Positions 30,645-38,835 of a stretch of DNA of 64,000 nt are shown piece after piece. This stretch comes from Humibacter sp. RRB41 (GTDB taxonomy: Bacteria > Actinomycetota > Actinomycetes > Actinomycetales > Microbacteriaceae), in contig NZ_JAKWJQ010000004.1 of assembly GCF_022761015.1 (NCBI RefSeq), positions 124,001 through 188,000 of the forward strand. Reading direction: 5' to 3'. Positions within the stretch are counted from its first letter, which is position 1. Every line of letters starts with the position of its first letter. Both the position numbers and the translations under genes were made by a program. Below the pieces are notes generated by a model. That model had not been told where the DNA came from. It saw only the letters and a list, made by a program, of their open reading frames with translations, and ran no database searches.

Positions 30645-31607
30645 ATGCGAGCGGTGACGATCCAGCGATTCGGCGACCCGGGCGGCATGACGGTGTCGGA
30701 TGTTGCGGCACCGGTCCCGGCACCAGATCAGGTGGTGATCCGGACCGAGGCGATCGGAGTCGGCGGGGTCGACGCCGTGATCCGCCGCGGCACTCTCGGC
30801 GGCGACGGGTTCACCGAGGGCCACATCCCGGGCAGTGAGGTCGCCGGCGTCGTGGCGGCGGTCGGCGACGAGATCGATCGCTCCTGGATCGGGCGCAGGG
30901 TCTGGGCGTTCACCGGCACCGGCGGCGGATACGTGGAGCAGGCGATCGCGAGTATCGGCGACGTGATGCTGTTGCCGGACGGCCTCACATCGGTCGACTC
31001 GGTGGCGATCGGGAGCGCGGCGCCTGTCGCGCACTTCGCGCTCAGGCACGCGCACGTCGCACCTGGCGAGTCCGTTCTGGTGCGCGGTGCGGCCGGCAGT
31101 ATCGGCATCGCCGCCGTGGAGCTCGCGGCTCACGGGGGCGCGGGCCCCGTCGCGGTGACGACGTCGTCGCACGAGCGCGGGCGCAGGCTCGTCGAGCTCG
31201 GGGCGACACACGTGCTCGACCGTTCGGGGGCCGGCGAGGCGGATGCGCCGGCATCCTTCGACGTGATCATCGACATCGTCGGCGGCGCCGACGTGCCCGA
31301 CTTCATCGACCGCCTCGCCCCGAACGGACGCCTCGTGCTCGTCGGCGCGGTGGCGGGGATGCCGCCTGCCGACTTCGGCATGCGCCTCGTGCGGGCGTTC
31401 CAGCAGTCGCGATCCGTCGCCACGTTCAGCCTCGACACCGTTCCGACCGCCGATCGGGATGCCGCCCGCGCTCGCTTCTTCGAGGCGGCGGTCGCAGGCG
31501 AGCTCCACCCTGTCGTGCATGAGGTGCTGCCGCTGGAGCGTGCGGCGGATGCGCATCGGGAGATGGATGCCGGCACCGTCTTCGGGCGCATCGTGCTCGT
31601 GCCGTGA
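30645..31607 (+). CDS. Zinc-independent MDR oxidoreductase (quinone reductase-like)
   Basis: A protein of 320 aa of the medium-chain reductase family: GroES-like N-terminal domain (MRAVTIQRFGDPGGMTV; GSEVAGVVAAVGDEID) and Rossmann NADPH domain with VRGAAGSIGIAAVELA. No zinc-ligand cysteines. Likely reduces quinones or enones with NADPH. Of the tandem ATG codons at 30642 and 30645 the second has the better distance to GGAG. Probably controlled by the divergent TetR. Confidence 0.88.
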   Translation: MRAVTIQRFGDPGGMTVSDVAAPVPAPDQVVIRTEAIGVGGVDAVIRRGTLGGDGFTEGHIPGSEVAGVVAAVGDEIDRSWIGRRVWAFTGTGGGYVEQAIASIGDVMLLPDGLTSVDSVAIGSAAPVAHFALRHAHVAPGESVLVRGAAGSIGIAAVELAAHGGAGPVAVTTSSHERGRRLVELGATHVLDRSGAGEADAPASFDVIIDIVGGADVPDFIDRLAPNGRLVLVGAVAGMPPADFGMRLVRAFQQSRSVATFSLDTVPTADRDAARARFFEAAVAGELHPVVHEVLPLERAADAHREMDAGTVFGRIVLVP

Positions 31608-31732
31608 CGCATCTGATTTGGCCCGTGAGTTCCTGTTTCGCGAAGTGGATTGCGGAAGATTCGGAAGAAGATGCGACCTTGGACGACCTGCCGCCCGTGC
31701 CGCCGACACCCGCGCCAGTGAAGCTCGACTGA

Positions 31733-32287
31733 TCAGTCAGGCCCGCTCCCTGCGAGCACGGCGAGCAGACGCGCATATGTCTCATCCGCATTGAGACCTG
31801 TCGTGTCCAGACAGATCGTGTCAGGGCGGTCGGCGAGGTAGGACTCCAGATCCAGCCGAATCTTCTGGAGCAGCTCGCTGTCGGGGTCGGAGAGTGCGTG
31901 CTGCGTGTACGCCTCGACGGCGTGCCCCGGCCGTTTCGCCAGAAGGCGTCGTTCGTGCTCGGCCGAATCGGCCAGCAGCGCGATCTCGACGTACTCGGCG
32001 TGTGCCTGCGCGGCGATGTCGTCCGCCCACGGATGCCCGTCGAAGCTCGTGATCAGCTGCGGCAGCACCACGTCATGTCCGCCTTCGAGATGCCGAACGG
32101 CGATCGCCGTCCCGTGACCGCGCGCGACGGTCAGTGCCGAGGGGAAGTCATGCTGCCATCCGCCGACCAGGCCGACGAGCAGGTCCACATCCAGATTCAG
32201 CGTGCCGGGATGCTCCGCCGCATACCGCCGCGCCAGCGTCGACTTGCCGACCAACGACGGGCCGTTCAGGTGAATGAGCCGGGGCAT
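31733..32287 (-). CDS. P-loop ATPase/kinase-like protein
   Basis: A protein of 184 aa beginning MPRLIHLNGPSLVGKSTLARRYA, a Walker A (GPSLVGKST), then NLDVDLLVGLVGGW, HDVVLPQLITSF and a C-terminal lid-like helix, the layout of small AAA_33-type nucleoside/antibiotic kinases. Leaderless by the TAGGGT box six bases upstream. It is convergent with the MDR gene and divergent from metG. Substrate unknown. Confidence 0.82.
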   Translation of the reverse strand: MPRLIHLNGPSLVGKSTLARRYAAEHPGTLNLDVDLLVGLVGGWQHDFPSALTVARGHGTAIAVRHLEGGHDVVLPQLITSFDGHPWADDIAAQAHAEYVEIALLADSAEHERRLLAKRPGHAVEAYTQHALSDPDSELLQKIRLDLESYLADRPDTICLDTTGLNADETYARLLAVLAGSGPD

Positions 32288-32293
32288 TCCGCC

Positions 32294-32299
32294 ACCCTA
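32294..32299 (-). promoter_or_regulatory. -10 box for leaderless P-loop gene
   Basis: TAGGGT on the minus strand, six bases before ATG 32287; no Shine-Dalgarno sequence. Confidence 0.5.
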
Positions 32300-32341
32300 G
32301 CGAGCGTCCGTAACACGACAAGGCGGGTGTGCGCCGCCAAT

Positions 32342-32347
32342 TAGGAT
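32342..32347 (+). promoter_or_regulatory. -10 box for leaderless metG
   Basis: TAGGAT followed by seven bases (GGAACGC) and ATG 32355. It favours ATG 32355 over the in-frame ATG 32346, which overlaps the box. Confidence 0.5.
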
Positions 32348-32354
32348 GGAACGC

Positions 32355-33941
32355 ATGTCCGACGGCTCCTCGTTCTACATCACCACGCCCATTTTCTACG
32401 TGAATGATGTTCCCCACATCGGGCATGCCTACACGGAGGTAGCCGCCGACGTGCTCTCCCGCTGGCACCGTCAGGCCGGCGACGACACCTGGCTGCTCAC
32501 CGGGACCGACGAGCACGGACAGAAGATTCTGCGCACGGCCACCGCCAACGGGCTCGAGCCGCAGGAGTGGGCGGACCGGCTGGTGGCATCCGCGTGGAAG
32601 CCGCTGCTGGAGACCGTCGACATCGCCAACGACGACTTCATCCGCACGACCGACGTGCGTCATGAAGAAGCCGTCGGCAAGTTCCTGCAGAAGCTGCACG
32701 ACGACGGGCACATCTACGCGGGCGAATACGAGGGCTACTACTGCGTGGGCTGCGAGGAGTACAAGCAGCGCGATGAGCTCGACGAACCCCTCAGCGGCGA
32801 GTACCAAGGCCAGCTGGTGTGCAAGATCCACTCCCGGCCGATCGAGATCCTCAAGGAGAAGAACTACTTCTTCCGCATGAGCGACTTCGGCCAGCGGCTG
32901 CTCGACCTCTACGAGTCGCAGCCGGACTTCGTGCAGCCGGAGAGCGTGCGCAACGAGATCATCCAGTTCGTGCGGCAGGGCCTCTCCGACCTTTCGATCT
33001 CGCGGTCCAGCTTCGACTGGGGCATCAAGGTGCCGTGGGATCCGTCGCACGTCGTCTACGTGTGGTTCGACGCACTGCTCAACTACGCGACGGCCGTCGG
33101 CTACGGTGACGACCCCGAGCTGTTCGCCCGGCGCTGGCCGGCCTACCACCTGGTGGGCAAGGACATCGCCCGATTCCACGCCGTCATCTGGCCCGCCATG
33201 CTGATGGCGGCAGGGCTCGATGTGCCGCACAAGGTCTTCGGCCACGGATGGCTGCTCGTCGGCGGCGAGAAGATGAGCAAGTCCAAGCTCACCGGCATCG
33301 CGCCGTCGCAGATCACCGACACGTTCGGGTCCGACGCCTTCCGGTACTACTTCATGCGCGCCATCAGCTTCGGCCAGGACGGCTCGTTCAGCTGGGAAGA
33401 CCTGTCCGCCCGCTACCAGGCGGAGCTCGCGAACGGCTTCGGCAACCTCGCCTCGCGCGTGATCGCGATGCTGCAGCGCTATTTCGACGGTGAGATCCCC
33501 GTGTCCGGCGAGCCGAACGAGGCGGACCTCGAGGTGCGGACGGTCGTGGCGGATGCCGCGACGAACGCGGATGCCGCCATCGAACGTTTCGCCATCCACG
33601 AGGGTGTCGCTGCGGTCTGGACCATCGTCGACGAGCTGAACGGCTACATCACGGAGCAGGAACCGTGGGTGCTCGCCAAGGACGAGGCGACCCGTGAGCG
33701 ACTGAAGACCGTGCTCGCCACCACTGCCGAAGGGCTGCGTGCGCTCGCCGTCCTGCTGTCCCCGGTGATCCCGAAGGCGGCGGGCACGCTGTGGGCGGCG
33801 CTCGGTGCGCAGGATGCCCTCGGCGACATCACCGCCCAGCCGCTCCGCGACGCGGGACGATGGGGGCAGCTGCCTGCCGGCATCCGTGTGTCGCAGCTCG
33901 ATGCACTGTTCCCACGGATCGAAGCGGCCGTCGCAAGCTGA
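32355..33941 (+). CDS. metG: Methionyl-tRNA synthetase
   Basis: A protein of 528 aa, class I aminoacyl-tRNA synthetase charging tRNA-Met. The HIGH motif is HIGH itself at residues 21-24 (VPHIGHAY) and KMSKS lies at 306-310. A connective-peptide zinc site is seen as YYCVGCEEY and LVCKIH. An anticodon-binding helical domain fills the C-terminal third; the optional EMAP-like tRNA-binding extension is absent. It heads the conserved metG-tatD-rsmA order. Probably leaderless. Confidence 0.97.
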   Translation: MSDGSSFYITTPIFYVNDVPHIGHAYTEVAADVLSRWHRQAGDDTWLLTGTDEHGQKILRTATANGLEPQEWADRLVASAWKPLLETVDIANDDFIRTTDVRHEEAVGKFLQKLHDDGHIYAGEYEGYYCVGCEEYKQRDELDEPLSGEYQGQLVCKIHSRPIEILKEKNYFFRMSDFGQRLLDLYESQPDFVQPESVRNEIIQFVRQGLSDLSISRSSFDWGIKVPWDPSHVVYVWFDALLNYATAVGYGDDPELFARRWPAYHLVGKDIARFHAVIWPAMLMAAGLDVPHKVFGHGWLLVGGEKMSKSKLTGIAPSQITDTFGSDAFRYYFMRAISFGQDGSFSWEDLSARYQAELANGFGNLASRVIAMLQRYFDGEIPVSGEPNEADLEVRTVVADAATNADAAIERFAIHEGVAAVWTIVDELNGYITEQEPWVLAKDEATRERLKTVLATTAEGLRALAVLLSPVIPKAAGTLWAALGAQDALGDITAQPLRDAGRWGQLPAGIRVSQLDALFPRIEAAVAS

Positions 33942-33945
33942 CCCG

Positions 33946-34851
33946 ATGCCCAGCGATCCGACGTACCCGCCGCTGCCGACGCCCCTTGTGGTGCCGGTGT
34001 ACGACAACCACACGCACATCGATCCGTCGGCGCGGCCCGGTCGCATCGAAGACGGCCACGCGCTCGGTTACCGCGAGCAGCTCGACCGCGCTTCGGCAGT
34101 GGGCGTGCGGGGGGTCGTGCAGGTCGGCACCGACGTCGAGTCGTCGATCTGGGCGGCGGAGACGGCCGCGATCGAGCCGCGCATGCTGGCGGCGGTGGCC
34201 ATCCACCCGAACGACGCTCCCGACCTGGATGCCGCCGGCGCGCTCGACGACGCGCTGGCCGTGATCGACTCGCTCGCCGCTCGGCCGCGCGTTCGGGCGA
34301 TCGGCGAGACGGGTCTCGACTTCTTCCGCACCGACGCGAGCGGGCGTGCCGCCCAGTTCGCGTCGTTCGAGGCGCACATCGAGATGGCCAAACGACACGG
34401 CCTGGCCCTGCAGATCCACGACCGCGACGCGCACGACGACGTCATCGCCACGTTGCAGCGCGTCGGCGCCCCAGAGACCGTGGTGTTCCACTGCTTCTCC
34501 GGCGGAACCGAGCTGGCGCAGACGTGTGCCGACAACGGCTGGTTCATGTCGTTCGCCGGAACGGTCACGTTCAAGAACGCGCAGAGGCTGCGGGATGCTC
34601 TCCAGATCGCCCCGCGGTCGCTGCTGCTCGTCGAGACGGACGCCCCGTACCTCACGCCGACGCCGTATCGCGGCCGGCCCAACGCTCCCTATCTCATTCC
34701 TCACACGGTGCGGGGCATGGCCGAGGCGATCGGCACGGATGTCTCCGTGCTCGGCGCCCAGCTCGTCTCGAACACCGAACTCGTCTACGGCAAGTGGGAC
34801 TCCGAGCCGGTGGCCACGCCTCCGACGACGCCCACCGGCGCGATCGCCTAG
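33946..34851 (+). CDS. tatD: TatD family metal-dependent deoxyribonuclease
   Basis: A protein of 301 aa with metal ligands in DNHTHIDPS, AIGETGLDFFR, LQIHDRDAHDD, VVFHCFSGG and LLVETDAPYLTP, and the typical ending RGRPNAPYLIPHTVRGMAEA. A TIM-barrel 3'-5' nuclease linked to DNA/RNA quality control. It starts four bases after metG and ends 18 bp before rsmA. In mycobacteria rpfB lies between tatD and rsmA; here it is missing. Confidence 0.95.
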   Translation: MPSDPTYPPLPTPLVVPVYDNHTHIDPSARPGRIEDGHALGYREQLDRASAVGVRGVVQVGTDVESSIWAAETAAIEPRMLAAVAIHPNDAPDLDAAGALDDALAVIDSLAARPRVRAIGETGLDFFRTDASGRAAQFASFEAHIEMAKRHGLALQIHDRDAHDDVIATLQRVGAPETVVFHCFSGGTELAQTCADNGWFMSFAGTVTFKNAQRLRDALQIAPRSLLLVETDAPYLTPTPYRGRPNAPYLIPHTVRGMAEAIGTDVSVLGAQLVSNTELVYGKWDSEPVATPPTTPTGAIA

Positions 34852-34869
34852 CGCGGGCAGGGGCATCCG

Positions 34870-35757
34870 ATGCAGCTACTGGGCCCTGCGCAGATCAGAG
34901 ATCTCGCCGACCTCCTCGACGTCACACCGACGAAGAAGCTCGGGCAGAACTTCGTGATCGACGCCAACACGGTGCGACGCATCGTGCGCGTCGGCGGTGT
35001 CGAGGCCGGCGACGTCGTTATCGAGGTCGGGCCGGGTCTCGGGTCGCTCACGCTCGGGCTCTTGGAGACGGGCGCCTCGGTCGTCGCCGTCGAGATCGAC
35101 CGGAGGATGGCTGCACAGTTGCCGATCACGGTGGCGGAACTCGCGCCCGAGGCGTCGTCGAAGCTGACCGTGCTGCATCAGGATGCCCTGAAAGTGACGG
35201 AGCTGCCCGCCGCGCCGAACCGCCTCGTGGCGAACCTGCCGTACAACGTCTCTGTGCCCGTGCTCCTGCACCTGCTGCAGACCGTGCCGACGTTGGCTTC
35301 CGGAGTCGTGATGGTGCAGGCGGAGGTGGGCCAGCGCCTCGCCGCCGAGCCCGGCTCGAAGGTGTACGGGGGCCCCAGCGTGAAGGCGGCCTGGTACGGA
35401 TCGTGGCGCACCGCCGGCCAGGTGTCGCGGCAGGTCTTCTGGCCAGTGCCCAACGTGGACTCGATCCTGGTGGCGTTCGAGCGCCACGAGCTTGCCGACG
35501 ACGATCCCCGCAACGACGATGAGTTGCGCCGCCGCGTGTTCGCCGTCGTCGACGGTGCATTCGGGCAGCGACGCAAGATGCTGCGGCAGGCGCTGGCAGG
35601 GATCTTCGGGGACTCGGCGCGGGCATCCGCTGCGCTGGAACAGGCCGGTTTGCCGACCACGGCCCGCGGCGAAGAGCTGACGGTGGAGCAGTTCACGGCG
35701 CTCGGGCTGCTGCTGCCGTCGACCGGTGAGTCGCCGGAGCAGAGCTCACGCGTGTGA
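34870..35757 (+). CDS. rsmA: 16S rRNA (adenine-1518/1519-N6)-dimethyltransferase
   Basis: A protein of 295 aa (KsgA) that dimethylates two adjacent adenines near the 3' end of 16S rRNA late in 30S assembly. It shows KKLGQNFVIDANTVRRIV, the SAM motif VIEVGPGLGSLTLGLL, the catalytic NLPYNVSVPVLLHLL motif and the C-terminal RRKMLRQALAGIF. In many actinobacteria ispE follows directly; here 15.9 kb of other genes intervene. Confidence 0.96.
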   Translation: MQLLGPAQIRDLADLLDVTPTKKLGQNFVIDANTVRRIVRVGGVEAGDVVIEVGPGLGSLTLGLLETGASVVAVEIDRRMAAQLPITVAELAPEASSKLTVLHQDALKVTELPAAPNRLVANLPYNVSVPVLLHLLQTVPTLASGVVMVQAEVGQRLAAEPGSKVYGGPSVKAAWYGSWRTAGQVSRQVFWPVPNVDSILVAFERHELADDDPRNDDELRRRVFAVVDGAFGQRRKMLRQALAGIFGDSARASAALEQAGLPTTARGEELTVEQFTALGLLLPSTGESPEQSSRV

Positions 35758-35769
35758 TGTGCTTCTGCC

Positions 35770-36474
35770 ATGTCGGATGAACCGGGGGTGAAGCGGGCTG
35801 CAGCGCAGGCATCCGGCAACCGGCCGCGGCTTCTGTACGTGGAGGACGACCGCGAGATCGCCGCGATGGTCGTCGAGGTGCTGTCCGAGTCGTACGAGGT
35901 AGACCATGTCACGGAAGGCGACGCGGCGGTGCGACGCGCGCTCGGGCAGCGCTACGACGTGATGGTCGTCGACCGCAGGCTGCCCGGTTTCGACGGCATC
36001 GATCTCGTGCGCGCGGCGCGGAGGGCGCGCATCACGACGCCGATTCTGCTGCTGACCGCTCTCGATGCGCCGCGCGATCGCGTGGGAGGACTGGATGCCG
36101 GTGCCAACGACTACCTGGTCAAGCCGTTCGACTTCGATGAGCTGCTCGCCAGATTGCGAGCCCTGCGCCGCGGGTTCCGTGCTGAGGGCACGAGGAGGTA
36201 CGTCGGGGAGTGGCTGTACGTGCCGGAGTCGCAGGCGCTGTACTCGCCTACCGGGTCGCGGGCCACTCTCACCGCGACGGAGAACGCCCTGATGGAACTG
36301 CTGACCGACAGCCCGGAGCACGTGTTCACACGCGAGGAGATTCTCGCCGCCGTGTTCCGCGGAGGCGAGACTGCAGGGTCGGTCGACACCTATGTGCACT
36401 TCATCCGCCGCAAGACCGCGAAAGAGGTCATCGAGACGGTGCGCGCCAGAGGATACCGGGCAGGTACAGCGTGA
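35770..36474 (+). CDS. OmpR-family response regulator (system 1)
   Basis: A protein of 234 aa. The receiver domain has the acidic pair in YVEDD, the phosphoacceptor D68 in VMVVDRRLPGFDG, the Thr in LLLTALD and the Lys in DYLVKPFDF. A winged-helix DNA-binding domain follows (SRATLTATENALMELLTDSPEHVFTREEI ... DTYVHFIRRK). The stop overlaps the kinase start (GTGA). A paralogue lies at 44140. Target genes may be the convergent ApbE/FMN/flavocytochrome module. Confidence 0.93.
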   Translation: MSDEPGVKRAAAQASGNRPRLLYVEDDREIAAMVVEVLSESYEVDHVTEGDAAVRRALGQRYDVMVVDRRLPGFDGIDLVRAARRARITTPILLLTALDAPRDRVGGLDAGANDYLVKPFDFDELLARLRALRRGFRAEGTRRYVGEWLYVPESQALYSPTGSRATLTATENALMELLTDSPEHVFTREEILAAVFRGGETAGSVDTYVHFIRRKTAKEVIETVRARGYRAGTA

Positions 36475-37493
36475 GCTTGGCGGATGACGAGCGCCGGTCG
36501 CGCAGGGCGGCTGTCTCCGTCGGCCTCTTCGTCGGTATCGCCTCCGCCGTGATCATCGCGGCAGGGGTGGGTATTCTGCTCATCGTCATTCTGACGACGG
36601 GTCGGCATGAACAGCCCCGTGGCGGGCCGCCGAGCGGAAAGAGGTTCGTCGGCGACAGCTTCGTCGTCGACGTGGACCACGTGCTGCCATGGGTCATCGG
36701 ACTGGGGGTCGTCGGAGTCGCGCTGTTGGCGCTTGTTGGCTGGTTCGCGGCGCGCAGGTCGGCGAGGCCGATGGCGCAGGCGCTGCAGCTCCAGCGAAAC
36801 TTCGTCGCCGACGCGAGCCACGAGCTTCGCACGCCGCTGACGGCGCTGAGCAGTCGCATCCAGATCCTGCAGCGCAGGCATCGGCGTGGCCAGCCGATCG
36901 ATGACACGCTCCGAAATCTGCGGCGCGACGCCGATTCGATGTCGGAGCTGCTCAACGACCTGCTGCTCACGGCGGAGGGCTCGAGGGTCGTGCCCGACAC
37001 TCCCACGGTTCTCACGGACGCCGCCCGAGATGCGCTCGAGGCGCTCGCGCCCGTCGCAGCGGATGCCGGTGTGCAGCTCGAGCTGCACGCCGACATCGAC
37101 GTGGCGGTCGACGTGCCGGCGGTGACCGTCACCCGTGTCGCGATCGCCCTGGTCGACAATGCGATCCAGCACGCTCCGAAGGACAGCGAGGTGACGTTGA
37201 GCATCGGCGTCGACGGCCGGATGGGTGTGCTGCGCGTCGCAGACAGCGGTGACGGCATCGTCGGAATCGACCCTCAGCGGGTGTTCGACCGGTTCGCCCG
37301 GTCAGCCGAGACGGGGCGAAGGAGGGGTTTCGGCATCGGCCTTGCACTGGTCAGGGAGATCGCCGGCCGCTACGGCGGCGACGTGGCGGTCGAGAGCACG
37401 TCGGCCGAGGGAACCGTGTTCCGGCTCACGCTCCCCGTCGCACCGCGAACGGGAGCGCGTCGGGCGCAGCGGTCGACCGATCCGACGCGGTGA
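36471..37493 (+). CDS. Sensor histidine kinase (system 1)
   Basis: A protein of 340 aa starting at GTG overlapping the regulator stop. Two membrane helices (about residues 15-40 and 70-92) bracket a short, roughly 30-residue outside loop. The H box is FVADASHELRTPLTAL, the N box LVDNAIQHAP, and G boxes DSGDGIVG and GFGIGLALV. There is almost no HAMP region. The small sensor loop suggests intramembrane or lipid sensing. Its last 68 bp overlap the convergent apbE gene end. Confidence 0.93.
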   Translation: MSLADDERRSRRAAVSVGLFVGIASAVIIAAGVGILLIVILTTGRHEQPRGGPPSGKRFVGDSFVVDVDHVLPWVIGLGVVGVALLALVGWFAARRSARPMAQALQLQRNFVADASHELRTPLTALSSRIQILQRRHRRGQPIDDTLRNLRRDADSMSELLNDLLLTAEGSRVVPDTPTVLTDAARDALEALAPVAADAGVQLELHADIDVAVDVPAVTVTRVAIALVDNAIQHAPKDSEVTLSIGVDGRMGVLRVADSGDGIVGIDPQRVFDRFARSAETGRRRGFGIGLALVREIAGRYGGDVAVESTSAEGTVFRLTLPVAPRTGARRAQRSTDPTR

Positions 37494-38277
37494 GCTCGAG
37501 GCCGTTCGCCCACCTGCGCACCCTGCCGTCGGAGGAGACGACGAGTCCTGAGCGCACGCCGGGCGAGGCGATCCACGACAGGTCGTCGAAACCGGCGATG
37601 ACCGCTGTCGTCGCCCACAGGTCGGCCAGTTCGAGTCCGTCGGCGACCACGGTGGCGCTCGCGACGCCGAGGACGGGAGCGTTCGTGTGTGGATCGATGA
37701 TGTGCGCACCACGCTCGGCCGTTCCCGAGGTGGCGACGGCTCCGTTCCGCACTTCCATCGTGGCCGACACCTCGCCGCAGCGGGTCGGATCGGCGACGCC
37801 CACGTGCCAGAGCCAGGCCGATTCGGCCGCCGTGAAAAGCTGCATGTCTCCTCCGACGTTGATCCCGACGGCATCGATCCCCGCGCGGCCCAGGAGAGGA
37901 GCCAGCATGCTCCGGGCAGCATGCTCGGTCGCCCAGCCTTTGACGTAGCCGGTCGGGTCGAACCATCCGCGCCGCCAGGCGTCGAAGCGGCCGCCGGTGG
38001 AGTCTTTCGCGTCGACGCACGCTGCGCGCACGACGGCCACCCGGGCATCCGCCTCGTCGGCCTCGATCAGTCCGTCGCGCAGGCGGCAGATATCGGAGTC
38101 GTCTCGGAACGTCGAGAAGACGCGCTCCACGTCGCGCAGCTCGTCGAAGCAGGCGTCGATGGCCGCCAGCACGGCACGGTGCTCGCGGCTCCCGTCGGCG
38201 GCGATGACGTGGATGCTCGCCACCGTGCCCATCACCCCGGCGGTGCGGACCGTGCGGCCTTGTCCGGCGGGGATCAC
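37426..38277 (-). CDS. apbE: FAD:protein FMN transferase (ApbE)
   Basis: A protein of 283 aa, GTG start overlapping the stop of the FMN-binding gene (GTGA). It attaches FMN from FAD to a Thr of partner proteins by a phosphoester bond. Motifs: RTAGVMGTVASIHV near the start, DPTGYVKGWATEHA, INVGGDMQLF, and TSGTAERGAHIIDPHT. No signal peptide is obvious, so it may act inside the cell before export of the partner, or the start may be further upstream. Its gene tail overlaps the kinase gene tail on the other strand. Confidence 0.93.
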   Translation of the reverse strand: MIPAGQGRTVRTAGVMGTVASIHVIAADGSREHRAVLAAIDACFDELRDVERVFSTFRDDSDICRLRDGLIEADEADARVAVVRAACVDAKDSTGGRFDAWRRGWFDPTGYVKGWATEHAARSMLAPLLGRAGIDAVGINVGGDMQLFTAAESAWLWHVGVADPTRCGEVSATMEVRNGAVATSGTAERGAHIIDPHTNAPVLGVASATVVADGLELADLWATTAVIAGFDDLSWIASPGVRSGLVVSSDGRVRRWANGLELTASDRSTAAPDALPFAVRRGA

Positions 38278-38804
38278 GCACGTGCCCCGTCCAGTGCGCT
38301 CTGCAGCGACTGCAGGTAGCCGTCGCTCGTGTACGTGGCTCCGGAGACCATGTCGATCTTGGCGCTCTGCGCACTCAACGTCTCGGAGACGAGCGTCGGC
38401 ACGGCCTGCTGATTGATCTGCTGGTCGCGGAAGCTCTGCGTCGGGTACTGCGGAACCGAGACTTTGGTGATCTTTCCACCGGAAACCGTGATCCGAACCT
38501 GGACCGGCCCGTAGCGCGTGTCGACGGCCTGGCCCGTGAAGCTGCCGTCCTTCAGCGAGCTCGACGATGCGGAGGCTGAAGCGGAAGACGAGGGCGAAGA
38601 GGTCGAGGTCGACCCGCTCGCGGTCGATCCCGCCGACGTCGTGCTTCCGGTCGACGTCGAGCCGGACGACCCGGTCGAAGTCCCATTTCGTGTTGTGCCG
38701 CCCGTCGATGCGGCCGGTGCGACGGCATCCAGCGACGTGCGGTAGCTGAACAGCAGCACGACCCCCGCGACCGTGGCCAGCAGGCCGTAGATGATCTTCT
38801 TCAT
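38274..38804 (-). CDS. Membrane-anchored FMN-binding domain protein, ApbE target
   Basis: A protein of 176 aa. One N-terminal membrane anchor (KKIIYGLLATVAGVVLLFSY) leads into a Ser/Thr/Gly-rich linker (about residues 33-85) and an FMN_bind domain ending in DMVSGATYTSDGY. In this family the Thr of SGAT (here T157) carries covalent FMN. The linker would hold the flavin domain away from the membrane outside the cell. Encoded between apbE and a flavocytochrome, so it is the likely electron carrier of the module. The Ser/Thr linker could be mannosylated by the Pmt enzyme encoded at 12.3 kb. Confidence 0.92.
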   Translation of the reverse strand: MKKIIYGLLATVAGVVLLFSYRTSLDAVAPAASTGGTTRNGTSTGSSGSTSTGSTTSAGSTASGSTSTSSPSSSASASASSSSLKDGSFTGQAVDTRYGPVQVRITVSGGKITKVSVPQYPTQSFRDQQINQQAVPTLVSETLSAQSAKIDMVSGATYTSDGYLQSLQSALDGARA

Positions 38805-38835
38805 CGATCTCTCTTCTCGTTCCTTCGCATGCCGC

